Of a stretch of 64,000 bases of DNA, positions 58,143-64,000 are shown piece by piece. The DNA is from Cupriavidus sp. D384 (GTDB taxonomy: Bacteria; Pseudomonadota; Gammaproteobacteria; Burkholderiales; Burkholderiaceae). Each line of letters starts with the position of its first letter. Positions within the stretch are counted from its first letter, which is position 1. The notes beneath the pieces are model-generated. The model was not told the origin of the DNA. It did not search any database and worked only from the letters and a program-made list of their open reading frames with translations. The DNA is taken from contig NZ_BBQI01000092.1 in the NCBI RefSeq assembly GCF_001652915.1, forward strand, positions 1-64,000. The letters are read 5' to 3'. The position numbers and the translations under genes are program-made.

Positions 58143-58778
58143 ATGTCGTCCACACAGAATTCGATGCAGGCCTCCACTCCCGGTTCCACCTCGGCCACCT
58201 CGCTGCTGCCCGGCTTCGACAATCCGGTCGATGACGCGCAGGCCGTCTTCCGCGCCACGCTCGAAGCGTTCGCGCATCCGGGCCGAATGGAATCGCTACC
58301 TGTCACCAGCGGCCAGCCCGAAGGCCTGTCCCCGGCACTGACCGCGCTGCTGCTGACGCTGGCCGATCCCGATACGCCCGTGTGGCTGCCCGCCAATGTG
58401 CCGGCCGCCGCCCGCGCCTTCCTGCGCTTTCACTGCGGCTGCCCGCTGGTGGATGCCCCCGGCGATGCCACCTTCGTGTGCGTACCGGCCGGTCATGCCA
58501 TGCCGGCACTGGCCGACTGCGCGCAGGGCCTGCCCGCCTATCCGGATCGCTCGGCCACGCTGATCGTCGAGGTCGACTCGCTGCAAGACGGTGACGCACT
58601 GACGCTGCGCGGCCCCGGCATCGAGACCACGCAGGCGCTGCAAGTGCGCGGCCTGCCCGCCGGCTTCCGCCAGGCCTGGCGCGCCAACAACGCCCGCTTT
58701 CCGCTGGGCGTGGACCTGCTGCTGGCCAGCGGCCAACAATTCTGCGCCATGACGCGCACCACGCGCGTGGAGGACTGA
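58143..58778 (+). CDS. phnH: C-P lyase subunit PhnH
   Basis: PhnH is a PLP-transferase-like fold without cofactor and a subunit of the core complex. The 211-residue product includes LLPGFDNPVDDAQAVFRATL, EAFAHPGRMESLP and ARFPLGVDLLLA near the end. It ends with TGAC followed by ATG of phnI. The gene order phnG-H-I-J matches the E. coli operon. Confidence 0.95.
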   Translation: MSSTQNSMQASTPGSTSATSLLPGFDNPVDDAQAVFRATLEAFAHPGRMESLPVTSGQPEGLSPALTALLLTLADPDTPVWLPANVPAAARAFLRFHCGCPLVDAPGDATFVCVPAGHAMPALADCAQGLPAYPDRSATLIVEVDSLQDGDALTLRGPGIETTQALQVRGLPAGFRQAWRANNARFPLGVDLLLASGQQFCAMTRTTRVED

Positions 58779-58779
58779 C

Positions 58780-59919
58780 ATGTACGTAGCCGTCAAGGGT
58801 GGCGAGCGCGCCATCCTCAATTCGTACCAGATGCTGGATACCTACCGCCGTGGCGACACGTCGGTGCCCGAACTCACACTGGCGCAGATCCGCGAGCAGA
58901 TGCCACTGGCCGTGGCCCGCGTGATGGCCGAGGGCTCGCTGTACGACCCGCACCTGGCCGCGCTGGCGCTCAAGCAGGCCGCTGGCGACCAGATCGAGGC
59001 CATCTTCCTGCTGCGCGCCTACCGCACCACGCTCGCGCGCTTCGGTTATACGCAGGCGCTGGATACCGGCAGGATGAAGCTGCAGCGCCGCATCTCGTCC
59101 ACGTTCAAGGACGTGCCGGGTGGCCAGGTTCTGGGCCCGACGTACGACTACACGCAGCGCCTGCTCGACTTCACGCTCGAAGCGGGTCGCGACCCGGCCC
59201 CGCTGACGCCGTCGCCCGAGCCGCTGGCCCCGAACATGCCACGCGTGACCGGCCTGCTCGAAGCCGAATCGCGGGTCGAAGCCGACGCCATCCCCGCCGG
59301 CGACCCCGTGCCGCCCGACCTCACGCGCGAGCCGCTGACCTTCCCGGCCGAGCGCCCGGCGCGCCTGCAGAACCTGGCCCGCGCCGACGAAGGCTTCCTG
59401 CTGGCCATGGGTTACTCGACGCAGCGCGGCTACGGCAATTCGCACCCGTTTGCCGCCGAGATCCGCTACGGCAGCACCGAGGTGGGGATGTTCATCGAGG
59501 AACTGGGATTCGCCGTGACCATTGGTGAGGTCGAGCTGACCGAATGCCAGATGGTGAGCCAGTTCGCCGGCAACGCCGACGAGGCGCCGCGCCTGACGCG
59601 CGGCTACGGCCTCACCTTCGGCTACAACGAGCGCAAGGCGATGTCGATGGCGCTGGTGGACCGCGCCATGCGCGCCGAAGAGCTGGGCGAGGCTGCCGAC
59701 AACCCGGCCAACGATATCGAATTCATGCTGTACCACAGCGACAACGTGGAAGCATCGGGCTTCGTGCAGCATCTGAAGCTGCCGCACTACGTGGACTTCC
59801 AGGCCAACCTGGAACTGCTGCGCAGGCTGCGCGCCGAGCAGGACGCCCAGGCCGCACCGGACACCGCAAACACCAGCGCGCCGCAACCGTCGCCATCGCA
59901 AGAGGAGTCGCTGGCATGA
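58780..59919 (+). CDS. phnI: C-P lyase subunit PhnI
   Basis: PhnI is the nucleosidase-like subunit that loads the phosphonate on ribose triphosphate. It begins MYVAVKGGERAILNSYQMLD and contains GSLYDPHLAALALKQAAGDQ, RRISSTFKDVPGGQVLGPTYD and MGYSTQRGYGNSHPFAAEIR. Length 379 aa is close to the usual 350-370; the extra part is a C-terminal Ala/Pro/Ser-rich tail. The stop overlaps phnJ by four bases. Confidence 0.95.
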   Translation: MYVAVKGGERAILNSYQMLDTYRRGDTSVPELTLAQIREQMPLAVARVMAEGSLYDPHLAALALKQAAGDQIEAIFLLRAYRTTLARFGYTQALDTGRMKLQRRISSTFKDVPGGQVLGPTYDYTQRLLDFTLEAGRDPAPLTPSPEPLAPNMPRVTGLLEAESRVEADAIPAGDPVPPDLTREPLTFPAERPARLQNLARADEGFLLAMGYSTQRGYGNSHPFAAEIRYGSTEVGMFIEELGFAVTIGEVELTECQMVSQFAGNADEAPRLTRGYGLTFGYNERKAMSMALVDRAMRAEELGEAADNPANDIEFMLYHSDNVEASGFVQHLKLPHYVDFQANLELLRRLRAEQDAQAAPDTANTSAPQPSPSQEESLA

Positions 59920-60818
59920 CCACCGCCAACGCCAACACCGCCGCCCCCGTCACGCGCGACGACCACTACAACTTCGGCTATCTGGACGAGTCCACCAAGC
60001 GCATGCTGCGCCGCGCGCTGCTGAAGGCCGTTGCCATTCCCGGCTACCAGGTGCCGTTCGGCAGCCGGGAGATGCCGCTGCCGTATGGCTGGGGCACCGG
60101 CGGCATCCAGGTGACCGCCGCCATCATCGGCCGCCAGGACGTGCTCAAGGTGATCGACCAGGGCTCCGACGACACCACCAACGCCATCAATATCCGCCGT
60201 TTCTTCGGCCGCGTGACTGGCGTGCAGACCACCGAGCGCACCGCCGAGGCGACGATCATCCAGACGCGCCACCGCATTCCGGAGACGAAGCTGCACGCGG
60301 CCCAGACCATGGTGTACCAGGTACCCATTCCCGAGCCGCTGCGCTGGCTGGAGCCTAGCGAGACCGAGACACGCACGATGCACGCGCTGGCCGAATACGG
60401 ATCGATGCACGTGAAGCTCTACGAGGACATCGCGCACCACGGCCATATCGCCACCACGTACGACTATCCGGTCATCGTCAACCAGCGCTACATGATGCGC
60501 CCGTCGCCGATCCCGAAGTTCGACAATCCCAAGCTTGACCGCAGCCCCGCGCTGATGCTGTTTGGTGCCGGCCGCGAGAAGCGTGTCTACGCCGTGCCGC
60601 CGTACACGTCGGTCAAGAGCCTGGACTTTGTCGATCACCCTTTCACCGTCGAGAAGTGGTCGAGCTGCTGCGCGCAGTGCGGCGCCACCGACAGCTACCT
60701 GGACGAAATCATTACCGACGACGCCGGCACGCGCATGTTCGTGTGCTCGGACACCGAGTACTGCGCCGATCGCCAGGCCGCGCAAGCCGTCAAGACCGCC
60801 GCCGGAGGCCAACCATGA
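59916..60818 (+). CDS. phnJ: C-P lyase catalytic subunit PhnJ
   Basis: PhnJ is the radical SAM enzyme that breaks the C-P bond. The iron-sulfur cysteines are Cys252, Cys255, Cys277 and Cys283, spaced 3, 22 and 6 exactly as in E. coli (241, 244, 266, 272), with Cys251 extra. The offset of 11 places the radical glycine at Gly43 (AIPGYQVPF). YNFGYLDESTKRMLRRALLK opens the conserved part. The 300-residue length reflects an N-terminal Thr/Ala/Asn-rich stretch. phnK overlaps its stop. Confidence 0.96.
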   Translation: MTTANANTAAPVTRDDHYNFGYLDESTKRMLRRALLKAVAIPGYQVPFGSREMPLPYGWGTGGIQVTAAIIGRQDVLKVIDQGSDDTTNAINIRRFFGRVTGVQTTERTAEATIIQTRHRIPETKLHAAQTMVYQVPIPEPLRWLEPSETETRTMHALAEYGSMHVKLYEDIAHHGHIATTYDYPVIVNQRYMMRPSPIPKFDNPKLDRSPALMLFGAGREKRVYAVPPYTSVKSLDFVDHPFTVEKWSSCCAQCGATDSYLDEIITDDAGTRMFVCSDTEYCADRQAAQAVKTAAGGQP

Positions 60819-61591
60819 ACGCCACGCCACTGCTTTCCGTCCGCCAGCTCACGCACACGTGGGACGGCGTGCACGGCTGCCACGACGTCAACTTCGACCT
60901 GTATCCCGGCGAAGTGCTGTGCGTGGTCGGCGAATCGGGCTCGGGCAAGAGCACGCTGCTGCAGGCGCTGTCGATGCAGGTCAAGGCCCAGCGCGGCAGC
61001 GTCAGCTACGACATGCGCGAAACGGGCCTGACCGACCTGGCTTCGCTGTCCAGCGCGCGCATGCGCCTGCTGGCCCGCACCGACTGGGGCTTCGTGCGCC
61101 AGCACGCCCGCGACGGCCTGCGCATGCAGGTCAGCGCCGGTGCCAATATCGCCGAACGCCTGATGGCCGTGGGCAATCGCCACTACGGCGACCTGCGCGA
61201 GATCGCCGGGGCGTGGCTGGAAAAGATGGAAATCGACCTGGGCCGCCTGGACGATGTGCCCAGCACGTTCTCGGGCGGCATGCAACAGCGCCTGCAGATC
61301 GCGCGCAACCTGGTCACGCATCCGCGCCTGGTGTTCATGGACGAGCCCACCGCATCGCTGGACGTATCGGTGCAGGCCCGTCTGCTGGACCTGATGCGCC
61401 GGCTGGTCACGGACCTGGGCCTGGCCGCCATCCTCGTCACGCACGACCTGGCCGTGGCACGCCTGCTGGCGCACCGTACGCTGGTCATGCAGGGCGGCCG
61501 CGTGGTCGAGCAAGGCCTGACCGACCAGATCCTCGACGACCCGCAGCATCCCTACACGCAGCTGCTGGTTTCCTCCATCCTGCAAGGCTGA
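60815..61591 (+). CDS. phnK: C-P lyase ABC-type subunit PhnK
   Basis: PhnK is an ABC-fold ATPase that docks on the PhnGHIJ core rather than a transporter. Walker A is GESGSGKST, the signature FSGGMQQRLQIARNLV and Walker B LVFMDEPTASLD are present. FVRQHARDGLRMQVSAGANI and the C-terminal DDPQHPYTQLLVSSILQG are family hallmarks. Length 258 aa is normal. GGAGG nine bases upstream sets the start inside the phnJ end. Confidence 0.95.
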   Translation: MNATPLLSVRQLTHTWDGVHGCHDVNFDLYPGEVLCVVGESGSGKSTLLQALSMQVKAQRGSVSYDMRETGLTDLASLSSARMRLLARTDWGFVRQHARDGLRMQVSAGANIAERLMAVGNRHYGDLREIAGAWLEKMEIDLGRLDDVPSTFSGGMQQRLQIARNLVTHPRLVFMDEPTASLDVSVQARLLDLMRRLVTDLGLAAILVTHDLAVARLLAHRTLVMQGGRVVEQGLTDQILDDPQHPYTQLLVSSILQG

Positions 61592-61593
61592 CC

Positions 61594-62322
61594 ATGATGC
61601 AAGCAGATACCCAGAAGCTGATCGAGGTTCGCGGCCTCGGCAAGATGTTCACGTTGCACAACCAGGGCGGCATCCGCCTGCCCGTGCTGCAGGCGATCGA
61701 CTTCGACGCGTCGCGCGGCGAATGCCTGGTGCTGTCGGGCCGCTCGGGCACCGGCAAGAGCACGCTGCTGCGCTGCCTGTACGGCAACTACCTGGCCACC
61801 GAAGGCACGATCCGCCTGCGCGATACCAGCGAAGCCGGCGAGCCGTGGGTGGAACTGACCAACGCCCCCGAGCAGCGTGTGCTGAAGCTGCGCCGCGACG
61901 TGATCGGTTATGTGTCGCAATTCCTGCGCGCCATCCCGCGCGTCTCGGCGCTGGACGTGGTGGCCGATCCGATGCAGCAGCGCGGCGCCAGCCACGAGGA
62001 AGCCCGCGCCCGGGCCGCCGTGCTGCTCGAACGCCTGAACCTGCCGCGCCGCCTGTGGGACCTGCCGCCGGCCACGTTCTCGGGCGGCGAACAGCAGCGC
62101 GTGAACATCGCGCGCGGCCTGATCGGCGGTCATCCGATCCTGCTGCTCGACGAGCCGACCGCATCGCTGGATGCCGACAACCGTGCCGTGGTGATCGAGC
62201 TGATCCGCGAAGCGCTGGCCGAAGGCCGCGCACTGATCGGCATCTTCCACGACGAAGCCGTACGCGATGCCGTGGCCACGCGCGCCCTGCCGCTGCAGCC
62301 GGCCGTGGCGGCCAACGCCTGA
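61594..62322 (+). CDS. phnL: C-P lyase ABC-type subunit PhnL
   Basis: PhnL is the second ABC-fold ATPase of the C-P lyase complex. Walker A is GRSGTGKSTLLRCLYGNY, the signature FSGGEQQRVNIARGLI and Walker B LLLDEPTASLD are intact. IGYVSQFLRAIPRVSALDVV is a PhnL hallmark. Two adjacent ATG codons (61594, 61597) begin the gene three bases after phnK. The final HDEAVRDAVATR segment is typical. Confidence 0.95.
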   Translation: MMQADTQKLIEVRGLGKMFTLHNQGGIRLPVLQAIDFDASRGECLVLSGRSGTGKSTLLRCLYGNYLATEGTIRLRDTSEAGEPWVELTNAPEQRVLKLRRDVIGYVSQFLRAIPRVSALDVVADPMQQRGASHEEARARAAVLLERLNLPRRLWDLPPATFSGGEQQRVNIARGLIGGHPILLLDEPTASLDADNRAVVIELIREALAEGRALIGIFHDEAVRDAVATRALPLQPAVAANA

Positions 62323-62383
62323 CACCCGCGCGGCGTCGAAACGCCCCCGACAAACCTGCCCCGAACCTGACACGGAACCGGAC

Positions 62384-63592
62384 ATGTCCACCACCTACCT
62401 GACGCACGCCACGCTGGTCCTGCCCGACCGCGTGCTGCACGACAGCGCCCTGCTGATTGCCGACGGCCAGATCGCCGCCATCGAACCCGCATCGGCCCCG
62501 GCCGACGCCAACGTGATCGACCTGCGCGGCCATACCGTGATGCCTGGCCTGATCGACGTGCATTGCGACGCCATCGAGAAGGAAGCCGAACCACGCGCCA
62601 ACGTGCTGTTCCCGCTCGACTTTGCCGTGGCACAAGTCGATCGCCGCAATGCCGCCGCCGGTATCACCACCCCGTACCACGCGCTGTCGTTCGCCAGCAA
62701 CCAGTTTGGCGTGCGCAACAACGACACCGCCGCCACGCTGGTGCGCGCCGTGGCCGAGTATCGCAAGCACAGCCTGGTCGACAACCGCATCCACTGCCGC
62801 TACGAAGTCACCGACGCGGCCGCCGTGCCGGTGCTGGAAATGCTGATGGCCGAGGGCGTGGTCGACCTGCTGTCGGTCATGGACCACTCGCCCGGCCAGG
62901 GTCAGTTCAAGACGCTCGATGCCTACCTGTCGTACATGATGGGCAACCACGGCATGAGCCGCGACGAAGCTGCCGACGCCGCCGCCAAAAAGACAGCCGA
63001 ACTGGACGGCGCCACCGAGCGCGTCAACCGCCTGGTCTCGAAGGCGCACGCGCTGGGCGTACCTACTGCCAGCCATGACGACGATTCTCCGCAGCGTATC
63101 GCCGCCATGCATGCCCTGGGGGTACGCATGAGCGAGTTTCCGATCAACCTGGAGACGGCGCGGGCGGCCGCCACGCACGCGCTGCCAACCATCCTGGGCG
63201 CGCCGAATGTGCTGCGCGGCAAGAGCCAGAGCGGCTCGATGCGCGCCATCGATGCGATCCACGCCGGCGTCGGCAACATCCTCTGCTCGGACTACCAGCC
63301 GTCCACACTGATCGCGGCAGCGTTCGCCGCCGCGCGCCTGGCCGGGTTGCCCCTCAACGAGGCGCTGGCTCTGGTCAGTGCCAATCCGGCCGACGCCTGC
63401 CTGCTCGACGATCGTGGCCGCCTGCTGCCCGGCAAGCGTGCCGACGTGATCGCCGTAGCCAGCGTGGCGGGCCAGCCGCTGGTCACGCATACGTGGTCAG
63501 CCGGCCGCCTGGTGTTTGCCGCCGGCTATCCGGCCGTGCAACATGCGGGGCATCACATCGAACCACGCGCCACGCTGCAGGCCGTGGCGTAA
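62384..63592 (+). CDS. phnM: Alpha-D-ribose 1-methylphosphonate 5-triphosphate diphosphatase PhnM, paralogue 2
   Basis: This 402-residue amidohydrolase is the classical PhnM of the cluster. The metal-site segments are VMPGLIDVHCDAIEKE, SVMDHSPGQGQFKTL, PTASHDDDSPQR, GAPNVLRGKSQSG and LCSDYQPSTLI. It releases pyrophosphate before PhnJ cleaves the C-P bond. It follows phnL by 61 bases. The leftward paralogue at 55404 is distinct, so the window carries two PhnM-type genes. Confidence 0.93.
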   Translation: MSTTYLTHATLVLPDRVLHDSALLIADGQIAAIEPASAPADANVIDLRGHTVMPGLIDVHCDAIEKEAEPRANVLFPLDFAVAQVDRRNAAAGITTPYHALSFASNQFGVRNNDTAATLVRAVAEYRKHSLVDNRIHCRYEVTDAAAVPVLEMLMAEGVVDLLSVMDHSPGQGQFKTLDAYLSYMMGNHGMSRDEAADAAAKKTAELDGATERVNRLVSKAHALGVPTASHDDDSPQRIAAMHALGVRMSEFPINLETARAAATHALPTILGAPNVLRGKSQSGSMRAIDAIHAGVGNILCSDYQPSTLIAAAFAAARLAGLPLNEALALVSANPADACLLDDRGRLLPGKRADVIAVASVAGQPLVTHTWSAGRLVFAAGYPAVQHAGHHIEPRATLQAVA

Positions 63593-63634
63593 CGGCGGCG
63601 ACCGCGCCGTCAAACGCACGTTCGGCACGCTGAG

Positions 63635-63680
63635 CAAAAGAAATGGCCGCGCATCGGCTCCGGTGCGCGGCCACATCTTT
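63635..63680 (+). terminator. Probable terminator of phnGHIJKLM
   Basis: TGGCCGCGCA pairs with TGCGCGGCCA and an outer CAAAAGA/TCTTTTG pair extends the stem across a small internal loop. The T run is short. Confidence 0.6.
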
Positions 63681-63715
63681 TGAGCATAGGCGCTATTGCG
63701 GCGACCCGCACGCTA

Positions 63716-63725
63716 GGACTAGTCC
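63716..63725. promoter_or_regulatory. Perfect 10-bp palindrome before the terminal lipoprotein gene
   Basis: GGACTAGTCC lies 72 bases before the start codon. It is short and may be chance, but its position suits an operator. Confidence 0.3.
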
Positions 63726-63796
63726 CCATCACTGGCGGCTGGCCTTTGCACCGCTATCCCCTACATTGAAGGTGAAGGTGGCGGGAAGGGGTCGAC

Positions 63797-64000
63797 ATGA
63801 CGTCAATGCGAATCACTATGCCAGCGGTGCTGGCTGTTTTTTTATGCGCGGGATGCGCGGACCTGTTGCCGCAGAAGACCGATCGATCGCCGCCCCTGGC
63901 GGGCCCGCAGGTCAACGCCGACACAACCTACCCGCCCGCTCCGCAGGCGCGTCCCACGCCGATTCCCGCGCACGAGATCAACATGACGGGCACCTGCAGG
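63797..64000 (+). CDS. Small lipoprotein, 3' part beyond the window
   Basis: AAGGGG precedes an ATG and the frame is open to the window end (68 codons). The product starts MTSMRITMPAVLAVFLCAGC, a lipoprotein signal sequence with lipobox CAGC (Cys20). A Pro/Ala-rich, probably disordered linker follows (PPLAGPQVNADTTYPPAPQA). No domain is visible in the part present. It is truncated only by the window edge. Confidence 0.65.
   Translation, partial: MTSMRITMPAVLAVFLCAGCADLLPQKTDRSPPLAGPQVNADTTYPPAPQARPTPIPAHEINMTGTCR

Overview
The window looks like a piece of a main chromosome of a high-GC betaproteobacterium of the Burkholderiales, most like Cupriavidus or Ralstonia. The reasons are the very GC-rich third codon positions, the blocks gmk-rpoZ-spoT, rph-rdgB-hemW and nadD-rsfS-rlmH-maf-rng, orphan Bug-type tricarboxylate binding proteins, and a C-P lyase cluster with the betaproteobacterial additions DUF1045 and an HDIG (PhnZ-like) protein. 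The genus is an inference; no 16S gene is present. I see no insertion sequence, prophage, integrase, CRISPR array or obviously foreign tract.

Layout. 1-6.8 kb holds a diguanylate cyclase with duplicated PAS-like domains, an LpxO-like lipid A hydroxylase, a DUF2252 protein, several small hypothetical genes, and tRNA-fMet and tRNA-Arg with readable promoters and terminators. 6.8-17 kb is a housekeeping and stress block: greB; the leftward group yicC-gmk-rpoZ-spoT; a serine/threonine kinase with a PP2C phosphatase; and rph-rdgB-hemW. 17-20 kb has a glycine-zipper lipoprotein, tRNA-Ser and a three-lipoprotein operon (CsgG-like, DUF4810, DUF799). 20-25.7 kb is a glucarate module: gudD, a Bug binding protein, a divergent FadR-type regulator and alpha-ketoglutaric semialdehyde dehydrogenase. 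25.7-29.7 kb is a four-gene osmoprotectant ABC transporter. 29.9-36 kb has a pirin and a BMP-type nucleoside/purine ABC importer. 36-42.6 kb is mixed: DUF1232, mgsA, an SDR lacking the usual catalytic residues, a drug/metabolite exporter, a Bug protein, upp, DUF3149 and a HerA-like ATPase. 42.9-50.4 kb is again housekeeping: yebC, purD, hemF, nadD, rsfS, rlmH, maf, rng.

50.5-63.6 kb is the most coherent accessory system, a phosphonate-scavenging region in three units: phnCDE plus a PhnZ-like HD oxygenase (rightward); phnF, a divergent phnM paralogue, a 2H-phosphoesterase-fold protein (DUF1045) and phnN (leftward); and phnGHIJKLM (rightward). Canonical-looking Pho boxes (7+4+7) lie before phnC and phnG. 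PhnF-like TGGTCTAG sites lie over the phnG -10 and before the leftward phnM. Together these suggest phosphate-starvation activation plus ligand-gated repression. PhnP is absent, and the 2H protein is a candidate replacement.

Other regulatory signals worth attention are an FNR-type class II promoter before an 81-residue protein, paired GTCGTAWGAC operators flanking the glucarate regulator, a strong sigma-70 promoter for the three-lipoprotein operon, a perfect 26-bp palindrome between rng and phnC, and a roughly 410-nt leader for the osmoprotectant operon. The window ends inside a small lipoprotein gene.
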